Source: CAIYRG01 sp965247505 (GTDB taxonomy: Bacteria; Pseudomonadota; Alphaproteobacteria; Micropepsales; Micropepsaceae). Taken from it: a stretch of DNA of 64,000 bases. The notes under the pieces are model-generated. The model worked only from the letters and a program-made list of their open reading frames with translations, ran no database searches and was not told the DNA's origin. Of the stretch, positions 17,735 through 27,075 are shown piece by piece. Location: assembly GCA_965247505.1 (NCBI GenBank), contig OZ252020.1:620001-684000 (forward strand), given 5' to 3'. Position numbers and translations under genes: made by a program. How positions within the stretch are numbered: the stretch's first letter is position 1; each line of letters opens with the position of its first letter.

Positions 17735-18367
17735 CTAGCCGTCGGTTAAGCGCAAATTCCGCAGATCTGCTGCAATTGCATCGGGACCCATATTGATCGT
17801 GTAGTTTGTGACGAATTTTCCATCCGGTCCCATCAAATAGATCGCGGTCGAATGATTGAGTATGTAGTCGCCACCCTCATTTTCCACGATTTCGTAATAG
17901 GCATGGTACGCGTTCGCCACGGCAGCGATTTCCTCGGTCGTTCCCGTCAGACCAACAAAATTGGACCCGAAAGACGAAAGATATGGCTTTAGGGCCTCCG
18001 GGGTGTCCCGCGCCGGATCGACCGTGATCAAGACGGGCACGATATTCTCCGCCTCAGGTCCGATTTCGTCGAGCGCCGCTGACAATATCGCAAGCGTGGT
18101 CGGGCAAACATCAGGGCAATAGGTGAAGCCGAAGAACACCAGCATATGGCGGCCGAGAAAATCCTTGTCCGTGCGACGCACGCCATCTTGATCAATGAGC
18201 GAAAAAGGCCCGCCGACATCCGCAACACCGGTCTGCCCAGTGGTTTGAGAAAGTTGGGCCTCGCGCGCATCGCCAAGCTGCCAAAGATAGCCACTGACAA
18301 ATATCGCGCCTATCAGCAAAACTGCCGGGATCAAGTAGGAAGATGAAGACGGAAGGCGGGGGCTCAT
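17735..18367 (-). CDS. SCO1/SenC family copper chaperone
   Basis: A 210-residue thioredoxin-fold protein with one N-terminal membrane anchor (residues 11-30). Copper ligands are Cys84 and Cys88 in FTYCPDVCPTT and His172 in YILNHSTAIYL. SCO proteins deliver copper to, or reduce, the CuA site of oxidase subunit II. Its place between the oxidase block and the methyltransferase fits that role. It converges on the CuA-depleted subunit II paralogue with a 70-bp gap. Confidence 0.95.
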   Translation of the reverse strand: MSPRLPSSSSYLIPAVLLIGAIFVSGYLWQLGDAREAQLSQTTGQTGVADVGGPFSLIDQDGVRRTDKDFLGRHMLVFFGFTYCPDVCPTTLAILSAALDEIGPEAENIVPVLITVDPARDTPEALKPYLSSFGSNFVGLTGTTEEIAAVANAYHAYYEIVENEGGDYILNHSTAIYLMGPDGKFVTNYTINMGPDAIAADLRNLRLTDG

Positions 18368-18619
18368 TTGTCTCTCCGGTACCGCACGAATATCTCGTTT
18401 CGATCTCTGCTTTCAACTATTCGAGCCGTGGGTGACTGTTCCTGAGTGCCGGTTCAATAGCGCCAGCCGCCCGCCCCTTTCTCAATCAACCAGCATTCTC
18501 GATCAATAGCGCATATCGCTGCAGGCTGATTGCTCAAACTGGCCGCCGATAAACTACCTATTCCCATTAGATCGGAGTTTTGCAATAGATAGCAGGCGGA
18601 ATTCGATGGAGAGTTCACT

Positions 18620-18757
18620 ATTAACGCAGTCCGATTTCTGATCGTATTTTGTATCTTGATTTGGCTGATTACGTTGACGCCGTTGTTCATGTCATTCACC
18701 CAAGAGGGCGCAGAAGGCGAAGCCGTTACGCCTGAGCCGGTGAGCGGCGAGCCATAG
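18620..18757 (+). CDS. Candidate 45-residue single-pass membrane protein (rare start)
   Basis: An open frame begins right after a TAA and reads INAVRFLIVFCILIWLITLT then PLFMSFTQEGAEGEAVTP and a short Glu/Pro tail ending in TAG. It is a clear membrane helix followed by an acidic tail. There is no ATG, GTG or TTG before the helix; GGAGAG sits six bases before an ATT codon at 18620, which would have to be the start. It might also be the remnant of a longer gene. The next gene begins about 50 bp downstream. Confidence 0.35.
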   Translation: MNAVRFLIVFCILIWLITLTPLFMSFTQEGAEGEAVTPEPVSGEP

Positions 18758-18809
18758 GGGCGGGCCCTGTAGGTGAAGCGGTGCGCTGGAAGGGATTGCT
18801 TGGGCGCGC

Positions 18810-19586
18810 ATGCTCAAGCTGTTAGCGCCAGGCGCGACGAGAGACCAGATGCCCGAAGAATTCGACAACATTGCGAATTCATATGGTGGAAGAACACCAT
18901 ATCTGCCGAAATTCTTTGGGGTGCTTGCGCGTGAGCTAAACTTTGGACCGCAAACGCATGTGTTGGACATTGCTTGCGGCCGTGGCGAACTTGCTGTCGG
19001 CATTAGCCCCTATGTCGGCAGGGTATTCGCAATCGACGAATCGCGGGCGATGATAGAGGAAGCGAAAAGCCAGCCCACAAAAAACATCGAATATCTCAAT
19101 GCGCGAATCGAAGACTTGACGGGCGCGCGATATAAAAATGCCGGCGCAATTCTTGTCGGCCGTGCCCTGCGTTATCTTCCGCGCGACAAAGCTTTAAATT
19201 TCTTCGAAAATGTTTTGCCCGTAGGCGCTGCCATCGTCGCTTGCACTTCGGCCATTCCAAACGCTGTGCCCTGGAGGGGCACATTTGACGAGGTTCGAGT
19301 TAAATATGGCTATCGGAAGGGTACCTAAAATTTTCGTGAGTCGGATTATTTCTCGAACACGCGGTTTGTCTTTTCGAATACGCCCATCGTAAGAGCTGAA
19401 GCTAGCTTTACGTTCGATTCACTGCTGAAAAACGCGTTGTCGTTTCGCTCAATTAGCGAGCTGCCCGCGGACAGGCTTTCGGATTTTAAGAAAGACTTGG
19501 CCGATGCGCTGCAACCCTATCTGAACGAGAATGACGAATTTTCCGGTTTTATCCAAACCGCTGGCGCCATTTTCCGCAAAGCCTAG
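18810..19586 (+). pseudogene. SAM-dependent methyltransferase gene with in-frame TAA
   Basis: Codons 1-172 encode a class I methyltransferase: FDNIANSYGGRTPYLP, then the SAM-binding motif HVLDIACGRGELAVG and AIDESRAMIEEAKSQ. A TAA at 19326-19328 interrupts the frame (YGYRKGT stop NFRESDYFSNT), and the same frame continues open for 85 more codons (FVFSNTPIVRAEASFTF to AGAIFRKA, stop at 19584). No base is gained or lost, so a single substitution explains it. A truncated 172-residue product would keep the SAM fold but lose the substrate-binding end. Alternative start ATG at 18849. Confidence 0.85.
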
Positions 19587-19595
19587 CTGGCTACT

Positions 19596-19823
19596 TTAAT
19601 TGCCGCCAAAGGCCGCAAGAAATTCCTCGCGTGAAAGAGAACCGTCGCTATTCCTATCCGCAGCCCCAAAGCCTTGGGAAACGAACTCGTTCAAGCTTGC
19701 TTCGTCCTGACCGACGCTGCCGTCGCCATCAGTATCAAGCGCGCTAAATACCAGTTCAGCATCTTGCGCGACAACACCCAAAGGTAAGAGAGCGATGAAG
19801 GCGGCAATAATTAATTTTTTCAT
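19596..19823 (-). CDS. Exported EF-hand calcium-binding protein
   Basis: A 75-residue protein with a signal peptide (MKKLIIAAFIALLPLGVVAQ) and a pair of EF-hand loops: DTDGDGSVGQDE and DRNSDGSLSREE, both with the acidic and Gly positions needed for calcium. Small periplasmic EF-hand pairs of this kind are common in Alphaproteobacteria and lack an assigned role. It converges on the broken methyltransferase with 9 bp between stop codons. Confidence 0.9.
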   Translation of the reverse strand: MKKLIIAAFIALLPLGVVAQDAELVFSALDTDGDGSVGQDEASLNEFVSQGFGAADRNSDGSLSREEFLAAFGGN

Positions 19824-19905
19824 AGTTTTGCTCCATTGAAAGAATTGTCCAAAGCGTGAAATTTCAAAATGCCCCTGACAGTCATTCTCCCCATAGCGCA
19901 GTCCA

Positions 19906-20868
19906 TCATTGGACTATGACCCAAATGCCGTCCGCTTGCTGGCACGCGTTCCCCTGCGCCTCTTGCGGGCGCCCATTTATGTAAATTGCCTGGCTATAAG
20001 TTGCGCAACGAAACCCGTACGGATCTTCGTAGTAGTCACCGACCTGGAAAGTACCGTAACGGCCATTTTGCGGGTTTTGCCAGCGATAGGAGCGGTCGGG
20101 ATATCCGGCGTTCAATCCGTCATAATAGGTGCGATAGGCATAGCTTTGATCTTCACAGCTCAGTTCCTGCGAGAGCGCCGCACCGGCTACACCGCCGACA
20201 ATAACGCCAGCCACCGCCGCACCTCCGTCTCCATCGCTTACAATGCTTCCCAGCAATCCGCCGATTAGCGCTCCGGCAATGACGCCAGCCGGATCGACCG
20301 TGTTTCGGCAGCGCTGATAATAGACATCGTCATTATAGGAATAAGTCTGCCCATATTGCTGTTGCCATTGTGCTTCACGCTGACCATGGGGCGCTACCGG
20401 CTGGTTCCCCGCATAAGGCCGGCGCCGCTCAATCTGCATGCGCTGCGTCGACACATAATTTGAACGGCGCGAGCGGTCTGAAAATGTCGTGAAGACATCA
20501 ACCGTAACATTGTTTCCCTTTGCTTCGCGCAGGACGACGAGCTTTTCACCGAACCTCAGATTGAACCACGCGCTAATCGTTTGCGCGTCCTGCATCTGAT
20601 TTCTTCCGGGGCCACTTGCAAATATCTCACCGGAGACCGTTCCCCAGTCGCACTCGCGCTGTTCGCACAGCCCAAAGACGCGAACATCCACCCCAAACCG
20701 GGATCACGTTACAATAACTGTGGATGCCTCGCCGTTATTTTGATTGAGCGCGTTCCAAGTCCCCACAAAATCTGCGACGCGCGCCGACGCCGGAGAACTC
20801 ATTGCCACAAGAATCAAGGCAAAAGCTGCGCTGAAATACCCGAAATAGGAATGGCTCGAATTTGTCAT
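19906..20868 (-). pseudogene. Glycine-zipper exported protein gene with in-frame TGA
   Basis: An ATG at 20868 begins a signal peptide (MTNSSHSYFGYFSAAFALIL to PASA) and ADFVGTWNALNQNNGEAS. Codon 55 is TGA (20704-20706); the same frame then continues SRFGVDVRVFGLCEQRECDW for 265 codons. The C-terminal half has a glycine-zipper segment (AGVIAGALIGGLLGSIVSDG and AAVAGVIVGGVAGAAL) and a Cys-containing tail. TGA most simply arose from CGA (Arg) by one transition. A GTG at 20691 could restart translation, but the product would lack the signal peptide. A GGAGAC ribosome-binding site precedes the ATG. Confidence 0.82.
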
Positions 20869-21254
20869 TTGCGTCTCCTACAGGCTGTCCAAAAGATCGT
20901 ACACACGTCTGGGGGCGGAGCATAGGATAGCGCGACTGCGCCGCAACGCGTAACTCTATTTGCAGCAAAATATTGGAATGAGATGGAACTTTTCCCTTGC
21001 TACGAATTATCGTGCCAGGATAGCGGCCCATGCCGACAACTATTCCTTCAACCCACTCTTAGGACGCGAAGTTGAATGATAGCTGACAGTGAAAATTCGT
21101 CCCTTCTCGTGGGAAAAGGCACCAAACAGGAATTTCTGGCCCTCAACTTCGCCAATCGCCATGGGAAAAAAGTTCGGAAGCACGGTGGGCCGTGCGATCA
21201 TCCGCGGCGCACTGGGCGGCATTCTTAGACGCTAATGGCTTGCGGCGTCATAGA
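20869..21254. other. Intergenic stretch of 386 bp, no convincing gene
   Basis: Between the glycine-zipper gene and the molybdenum-hydroxylase FAD subunit gene. A 60-codon minus-strand frame (21040-21222) contains GEVEGQKFLFGAFSHEKGR but has no ribosome-binding site or family I recognise; it may be a gene remnant. Nothing else is visible beyond the promoter expected near 20900. Confidence 0.4.
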
Positions 21255-22058
21255 TTAAGCGTTCGCTTGTGCTGCCTCGATGGCTCTTCGCGCCATCACG
21301 CGCGTCAGATTTGCACGATATTCGGCACTGGCAGTCAGATCGCTGTTGATATCTTCAAGATCGAGTTCGATGGACTCCGCAGCTTCGGCAGTGAAATTTT
21401 CCGCAAGCGCTTCTTCTAATTTCGGCAGGCGAAATACGCAGGACGCGGTTCCCGTAACGGCGACGCGAACGTCTTTGCCAAATCGTGCAACCATCACCGC
21501 CGAGATCGCATAGCCTGAGGCTGGGTGCGGAAATTTTACGTAACCGGCCGTATCCGGGACCGGCACAACAATCTCTTTGACCATCTCCCCGTCCTGGAGG
21601 CTGGTCTCAAACATGGAAGTGAAAAAATTATCGGCGGTGATCTCTCGATTATTGGTTTTGACCGTCGCATTGAGACCGAGAATGGCCGCGGGATAATCGG
21701 CCGCGGGATCATTATTCGAGATCGAGCCGCCAATCGTCCCACGATTGCGCACCTGTGAATCCCCGATGCCGCCGGCCAGTAGCGAGAGCGCAGGGATGGC
21801 GTGCTTGATCTCAAGCGATGCGTGCACATCGGCATGCCGGGTCATCGCGCCGATTGAAATCTGGCTTGCGCTCGTCGTGATGCCACGCAAATTCTCGATG
21901 AAGTTCAAATCGATCAATGCGCCGGGCGAAGCCAAGCGCAACTTCAGCGAGGGAAGCAGTGTCATACCACCGGCGAGCCATTGCGCTTCTTCGAAAGATT
22001 TAAAGCTCTCGACCGCCTCGGCGATGGATTTCGGCCGGTGATAATTGAATGGATACAT
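21255..22058 (-). CDS. Molybdenum hydroxylase, FAD-binding (medium) subunit
   Basis: A 267-residue protein of the xanthine dehydrogenase/CO dehydrogenase medium-subunit family. It begins MYPFNYHRPKSIAEAVESF; the FAD-binding loops are visible as WLAGGMTLLPSLKLRL and VRNRGTIGGSISNNDPAADY. It relays electrons between the iron-sulfur subunit and the final acceptor. The start ATG overlaps the stop of the small-subunit gene by one base, so the two are translationally coupled. A longer upstream frame to 22415 is a shadow of that gene. Confidence 0.95.
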   Translation of the reverse strand: MYPFNYHRPKSIAEAVESFKSFEEAQWLAGGMTLLPSLKLRLASPGALIDLNFIENLRGITTSASQISIGAMTRHADVHASLEIKHAIPALSLLAGGIGDSQVRNRGTIGGSISNNDPAADYPAAILGLNATVKTNNREITADNFFTSMFETSLQDGEMVKEIVVPVPDTAGYVKFPHPASGYAISAVMVARFGKDVRVAVTGTASCVFRLPKLEEALAENFTAEAAESIELDLEDINSDLTASAEYRANLTRVMARRAIEAAQANA

Positions 22059-22549
22059 CAGCCATCCCCCCGCGCTTGCGCGGCGGCAGCTTGAATGGCT
22101 TTCACGATATTGTGGTAGCCGGTGCAGCGGCAAAGATTGCCCCCAAGCCAATTGCGAATCTCGGCTTCGGTCGGATTGTTGTTGCGCGCGATCAATTCGC
22201 TGCCACTCATTACGATTCCTGGGGTACAAAATCCGCATTGCAATGCGTGATGCTCGCGAAAGGCTTCCTGCACCGGATGCATCTTGCCGCCCGCCGCCAT
22301 GCCTTCGATCGTAACGATCTTGGCGCCTTCGGCGGTGGCGGCCAGCATGGTGCAACTCTTCACCGAACGTCCATCGACATGCACGACACAGCAGCCGCAT
22401 TGGCTGGTGTCGCAACCGACATGGGTACCGGTCAGGCCGAGATGATTACGCAGTAATTCGACAAGAAGCGTACGCGGTTCGACGTCGAGCGATACGGGTT
22501 CACCATTAACGCTGAGCGAAACTTTACATTTGCTGGGCGCGTCCGCCAT
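22058..22549 (-). CDS. Molybdenum hydroxylase, [2Fe-2S] (small) subunit
   Basis: A 163-residue two-cluster ferredoxin subunit. The plant-type cluster has CDTSQCGCC and a further Cys in SVKSCTML; the second cluster domain has LQCGFCTPG and GGNLCRCTGYHNIVKAI. This is the standard arrangement of xanthine dehydrogenase/aldehyde oxidase/CO dehydrogenase small subunits. It is followed at once by the FAD subunit; the large subunit gene lies 1.9 kb away on the same strand beyond a divergent hydrolase gene. Confidence 0.96.
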   Translation of the reverse strand: MADAPSKCKVSLSVNGEPVSLDVEPRTLLVELLRNHLGLTGTHVGCDTSQCGCCVVHVDGRSVKSCTMLAATAEGAKIVTIEGMAAGGKMHPVQEAFREHHALQCGFCTPGIVMSGSELIARNNNPTEAEIRNWLGGNLCRCTGYHNIVKAIQAAAAQARGDG

Positions 22550-22693
22550 TTCCTATTCGGCCTCATCTTAGTTGGCGCGCTCAGCTCGCCGCCTCATTCC
22601 GCGGATAGGTGCCATTGTTCTGCAGCACTGGCAAGCGTGCAGTCTTGTGGGGTAAGAAGCGGCCTATCGTCGGTAAAGTTTGGGGAGAGAATT

Positions 22694-23506
22694 ATGAAAT
22701 CGGGTGAGATCCGCGCCAAAGACGGAACAAAGCTGAGCTACAAAATTTGGCCGAGCAATGACTCTTCTGGGCCAGCGCCCCGTATGGTTCTGCTGCATTC
22801 GCTGGCGATGGATCACCGATTTTGGATGCCTGTCATCGAGAAACTGGACGGCGCGGCAGATGTTTTGGCCCTCGATTGCCGCGGCCATGGCGCTTCCCAA
22901 AAACCGCCCGGCCCCTACACGGTTGAATTGTTTGCCGATGATCTGGCAGCCGTCATGGACGACGCAGGCTGGCCGAAAGCGCTGGTCGCCGGCTGCTCAA
23001 TGGGCGGATGCGTGGCGCTTGCCTTTGCGAAGGCCTATCCGGAACGCGTCGAAGCTTTGGGGCTCGTCGATACCACGGCCTATTATGGCGATGATGCACC
23101 GAAAGCATGGGAAGAACGCGCCCAAAAAGCTCTTGAGGGCGGAATGGAAAAGCTGATTGGCTTTCAAAAGAGCCGCTGGTTCGGCGATGCGTTCCGCGAG
23201 GCCAATCCGGACGTGCTCAAAGCGGCAATTGCCGTGTTCTTAGCCAATGACATTGCCGCTTATGGCGAAACCTGCCGCATGCTGGGCGCGTGCGATGTGC
23301 GCGCCGCAATGCCCAATTTTAAAGTCCCGACGCGAATCATTGTCGGCGAGGAAGACTACGCCGCGCCGGTGGCGATGGCCGAAGCGATGCGCGATGCAAT
23401 CCAGGGCGCGAGCTTGCTTGTGATCGACAAAGGGCGCCATTTGACCCCGCTCGAAGTGCCGGAATTGATCGCGGGCGAGCTGATGGCGCTGGCTAAGAAG
23501 ATATAG
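22694..23506 (+). CDS. Alpha/beta hydrolase (3-oxoadipate enol-lactonase-like)
   Basis: A 270-residue alpha/beta hydrolase. The nucleophile elbow is AGCSMGGC, the oxyanion region is VLLHSLAMDHRFW, and the catalytic His is in DKGRHLTPLE. Overall pattern resembles PcaD-type enol-lactonases, but the substrate is not certain. The start at 22694 follows GGGGAGAG. It is the only plus-strand gene among the molybdenum-hydroxylase genes. The tail converges on the binding-protein gene with 3 bp between stop codons. Confidence 0.9.
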   Translation: MKSGEIRAKDGTKLSYKIWPSNDSSGPAPRMVLLHSLAMDHRFWMPVIEKLDGAADVLALDCRGHGASQKPPGPYTVELFADDLAAVMDDAGWPKALVAGCSMGGCVALAFAKAYPERVEALGLVDTTAYYGDDAPKAWEERAQKALEGGMEKLIGFQKSRWFGDAFREANPDVLKAAIAVFLANDIAAYGETCRMLGACDVRAAMPNFKVPTRIIVGEEDYAAPVAMAEAMRDAIQGASLLVIDKGRHLTPLEVPELIAGELMALAKKI

Positions 23507-23509
23507 GCG

Positions 23510-24457
23510 CTAACCCGTCACCTCGTTGTAAAAAGACAGATCGAGATATTTGTCGATATCGGTTAACTCGGCGCCGGCCTTTCCGTGGGCCGAGCGAAGC
23601 GCGAGTACGGTCTTCATTCCCTCGCGCAATATCGCGCCCTTCGGCGTCAATCCAGATTTCGGCGACAAAAGGCTTTTCATCACCGCGCCCACAACACCCG
23701 GTTTAATTGCCGGCATGTTCTTCAGGAGCAATGCGGATGCGGCTTCGGCGTTTTGCGGCTCCAACGCCCATTCAAGGCCTTTAAGATAGCCCCTAATATA
23801 GCCGCGAATGGCATCACCATTGGCCTTAGCCCAATCGGTGCGTACGCCCACTACACCGCCTTGATAATCGGGATAGAGACGCGAGCTGTCATCGAGCACA
23901 TTGAAACCTTGCGCGCGCGCTATGGATGTAAAGGGCTCGATGGTGAGCGCCCCGGCATGCTCGCCGTCGCGCACCGATTCCCAGCGCTTGGGCGTCGCGC
24001 CGACCGGCACCCGCGTATAATCCTCCTGCGCCAATCCGCCATCGGCCAGCATTTCATAAAGAACAAAGGCAAAACCCGTCGCGAGCGCGTCCAATGCGAG
24101 CGTGCGGCCCTTAATGTCCGCATAGGTTTTGACATCCGGTTGCGTCACGAAACTGAGTGCAATCTGAGTCGCTCCCATAATGACGCACATGTCGAAATCA
24201 TCCGGAACTTGAACCGCGCCCAGCCCTTCGGAATAGGCAACGACATTGTCATAGGCGGTCATCGCGATCTCAAACTCACCGGCGGCAAACTTCTCGAATT
24301 GAAATACCGAGCTTGGCGTGGTGGAGAGATCGACGCTGACGCCGTTATCGGCGAAAAAACCGAGTTCCATTGCAGCAAAGACGGGAAGATTAGGCGCGCC
24401 GGGAAAGGCGATGACCCTTAAAGTTTGAAGGGATGGATTCTGAAGAGAAGCGTTCAT
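23510..24457 (-). CDS. NMT1/THI5-like ABC transporter substrate-binding protein without signal peptide
   Basis: A 315-residue protein of the NitT/TauT/SsuA-type binding family: FPGAPNLPVFAAMELGFFAD, then GEFEIAMTAYDNVVAY and DIKGRTLALDALATGFAF. The ATG at 24457 follows AAGGAAA. No signal peptide is present from this or any earlier in-frame start, which is odd for a periplasmic protein; it may be exported atypically or act inside the cell. It lies 8 bp after the molybdenum-hydroxylase large subunit gene. Cognate permeases and ATPase probably lie at 30241-32602. Confidence 0.87.
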   Translation of the reverse strand: MNASLQNPSLQTLRVIAFPGAPNLPVFAAMELGFFADNGVSVDLSTTPSSVFQFEKFAAGEFEIAMTAYDNVVAYSEGLGAVQVPDDFDMCVIMGATQIALSFVTQPDVKTYADIKGRTLALDALATGFAFVLYEMLADGGLAQEDYTRVPVGATPKRWESVRDGEHAGALTIEPFTSIARAQGFNVLDDSSRLYPDYQGGVVGVRTDWAKANGDAIRGYIRGYLKGLEWALEPQNAEAASALLLKNMPAIKPGVVGAVMKSLLSPKSGLTPKGAILREGMKTVLALRSAHGKAGAELTDIDKYLDLSFYNEVTG

Positions 24458-24465
24458 AATTTTCC

Positions 24466-26874
24466 TTAAGCGTTTTCCAATTGTTTTTCTTGTTTCGCCG
24501 CCTGAATGGCGTTCCAAATCTTTAAGGGCGATGTCGGCATTTGAATATCGGTGACTCCAAAACCCTTGAGCGCATCGAGGGTGGCACTGACGATCACGGC
24601 AAGCGCCGGCGTGGTGCCGCCCTCGCCGCCTGCCTTGATGCCGAGCGGATTGGTTGGCGAAATCACCTCGGCAATTTCTGTTTTGAAACTCGGCAGCGTG
24701 CTCGCGCGCGGCATGCCGTAATCCATAAACGAACCGGTCATGGGTTGACCGGAATCGGGCTCAACATAGAAATCCTCGAACATAGCCTGGCCGACGCCCT
24801 GCGCAATCCCGCCATGGGTTTGGCCATGTACAATCATCGGATTGATGCAGCGCCCGACATCATCGACCGTTGTGTAACGCACCAGTTCTATTGCACCGGT
24901 CAGGGGATCGATCTCGACTTCGCAGGCCGCCGCCCCATTGGGGAAGACAGGATCGTGCATCTCATTGGTGCGCGCAGCCTCTAATGGCTTTAGAGGATTC
25001 TGCGCCGCCAATTCGTCAAGCGTAATGACGTGATTGGTGCCGGGGATATAAAAATGCCCGTCTTCAAAATTGACATTGTCCGCGGGCTCGCCGAACAGAT
25101 CCGCAGCGCGCTCGCACCCTTTGGCAATCAGATCTTGGCTGGCCATCATCATCACCGTTCCGGCATGGCGCATAGAACGGCCCGAGTGCGATCCGCCGCC
25201 GACCGTGACCACTTTGGTATCACCGTAAATGATGGTTACTTGTTCGATGGGTTTGCACAGCATGTCCGCAACCACTTGCGCGAAACTGGTCTCATGGCCC
25301 TGGCCGCTGGGCTGGGTGCCGATGACCACTTCGACATTGCCGTCGGGCTTCACGCTGATCTCGGCGCGCTCGCGCGGCGAGCCAATGGAAGATTCGACAT
25401 AATTGGCAAATCCGCGCCCTAAAAGAACGCCGCGCTTTTCGGCCTCAACACGACGCTCCTCGAATCCGTCCCAATCGGCAAGTTCTAGCAGGCGGTCCAT
25501 ATTTGTAAGATAGGTGCCACTGTCATAGCGCGCGCCGACGGCGTTGGTGTAAGGCATTTTTTCCGGCGGCACGAGATTTTTGCGCCGCAATTCAAGTGGA
25601 TCAAAGCCGCATTGGCGCGCGGCAAGCTCGATGAGCCGCTCGATCGCGAAAGTCACCTCGGGTCGGCCGGAACTGCGATAAGCCTGGGTCGGCGTGGTGT
25701 GCGTGAAGACTGAACGCGCACGCAAGGTCGCCGCCGGAATATCGTAAGAGCCGGTAATCAGCGCCGAGCCCTTGCCCAATGGCGAAAGCGAGACGCAGCG
25801 CGCACCCGCATTACTGACATTGTCCGCGCGCATGGCGAGAAACTTTCCATCCTCGTCGAGCGCCAGCTCGACATGGGTCAGAAGATCGCGGCCTTGATAA
25901 TCGGTGAGAAAGGATTCGGAACGCGTCGCGGTAAACTTGACCGGCCTGCCAATCTTTCTCGATGCCCATAACACCAGAGGAAACTCGACATAGACGCGAT
26001 TGCGAGTGCCGAAATTGCCGCCGACATCGAGAGAGACGACCCGTAATTTGTCGGGATCGATATTGACGACATTGGACATCTCGGCCTTTTGCCGCACCGC
26101 GCCGCCGCTACCCGCATAAAGAATGTAGCTGTCTTCAGCCGTATCATAAGCGGCAAGCGCCGCGCGCGGCTCCAGCGGCACGCCGGTCACGCGCCCGACA
26201 TGAAAAGTTTTTTTGACGACATGTTTCGCTTCTGCGAACGCGGCGTCTGTCGCGCTCACATTGCCAAAAATCGTATCGACGAGCGTGTTGTTTTCCACCT
26301 CATCCCAAACCGCCGGTTGACCGGGCTGAAACGTCTTTTCGGACTCGGTAACATGTGGGAGTGTCTCGTAATCGACCTCTACGATCTCAGCGGCATCCAT
26401 CGCCTGGTTGTAGGTCTCGGCGATAACCATCGCGACGGCCTCGCCGACATGGCGCGCTTTATCGGTCGGCAGAAGTGCATGCGGGCCAATAAAAATCTCG
26501 CTGCCGCCGGGGCCTTTGAGCTTCATGTCATATTTGGTTTTGGGAACCGGATTATGCGGGATCGGCTTTAGTCCCTCTGCTTCCAAATCACGGCCGGTGA
26601 AAATACCGAGCACACCCGGCATAGCGCGTGCCGCTTCGGAATCGATAGTTTTGATAACGGCATGGGCATGAGGCGAGCGGACCATCACCGCATAGCTCTG
26701 CCCCTCTAGGCTGAAATCGTCGGTAAACTTGCCTTTTCCGGTCAGAAGACGCGCGTCTTCCTTGCGCCGGACAGGCTGCCCTATGCTCTTGAGTGAAATG
26801 CCTTCCAAGTTCCGCCCCGTATTGTTCAAGTCTGGCCATAGCGGTGCTGAGATCCGCGTGACTTGTGCTGACAT
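24466..26874 (-). CDS. Molybdenum hydroxylase, molybdopterin-binding (large) subunit
   Basis: An 802-residue protein of the xanthine dehydrogenase/CO dehydrogenase large-subunit family. Visible landmarks: SIGQPVRRKEDARLLTGKGK at the N-terminus, GGNFGTRNRVYVEF, TQAYRSSGRPEVTF at the active-site loop, QPSGQGHETSFAQV and GIKAGGEGGTTPAL with the catalytic Glu. The loop lacks the AYRCSF cysteine of form I CO dehydrogenase, so CO is an unlikely substrate; hydroxylation of an aromatic or N-heterocyclic compound is more plausible. The true start may be a TTG about 22 codons inside, after GGGGCGGA, since the first residues do not resemble the family. Confidence 0.93.
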   Translation of the reverse strand: MSAQVTRISAPLWPDLNNTGRNLEGISLKSIGQPVRRKEDARLLTGKGKFTDDFSLEGQSYAVMVRSPHAHAVIKTIDSEAARAMPGVLGIFTGRDLEAEGLKPIPHNPVPKTKYDMKLKGPGGSEIFIGPHALLPTDKARHVGEAVAMVIAETYNQAMDAAEIVEVDYETLPHVTESEKTFQPGQPAVWDEVENNTLVDTIFGNVSATDAAFAEAKHVVKKTFHVGRVTGVPLEPRAALAAYDTAEDSYILYAGSGGAVRQKAEMSNVVNIDPDKLRVVSLDVGGNFGTRNRVYVEFPLVLWASRKIGRPVKFTATRSESFLTDYQGRDLLTHVELALDEDGKFLAMRADNVSNAGARCVSLSPLGKGSALITGSYDIPAATLRARSVFTHTTPTQAYRSSGRPEVTFAIERLIELAARQCGFDPLELRRKNLVPPEKMPYTNAVGARYDSGTYLTNMDRLLELADWDGFEERRVEAEKRGVLLGRGFANYVESSIGSPRERAEISVKPDGNVEVVIGTQPSGQGHETSFAQVVADMLCKPIEQVTIIYGDTKVVTVGGGSHSGRSMRHAGTVMMMASQDLIAKGCERAADLFGEPADNVNFEDGHFYIPGTNHVITLDELAAQNPLKPLEAARTNEMHDPVFPNGAAACEVEIDPLTGAIELVRYTTVDDVGRCINPMIVHGQTHGGIAQGVGQAMFEDFYVEPDSGQPMTGSFMDYGMPRASTLPSFKTEIAEVISPTNPLGIKAGGEGGTTPALAVIVSATLDALKGFGVTDIQMPTSPLKIWNAIQAAKQEKQLENA

Positions 26875-27075
26875 AGAACACGATTGCCGTCATGGCTACC
26901 GGGGCTGGTCGCAGCTCTAGTCTTGGCGCGACCCGCCGGTCCCAAACCCAATTCCAGCCTTCCTGGACCAAAATACTCCAAGGCCTATAGTCTTGATGAC
27001 AATAAGGGCTGGGACCGAAACACCGGTTCGGTTCGGCCAATTTAAGAGCCGCGACACCAAAATAGGAGGTAAGAG

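Noticed and set aside
20704..20706. Selenocysteine at the in-frame TGA of the glycine-zipper gene
   Set aside because: The position corresponds to a likely Arg (CGA), not a redox Cys, no SECIS-like hairpin is evident after it, and the glutathione peroxidase here uses Cys.
23585..24421. A 278-codon plus-strand frame opposite the binding-protein gene
   Set aside because: It is a high-GC antisense shadow without a start signal or family similarity.
24466..26874. Carbon monoxide dehydrogenase large subunit
   Set aside because: The active-site loop reads AYRSSGRPE and lacks the AYRCSF motif with the Cu-binding Cys of form I CO dehydrogenase.
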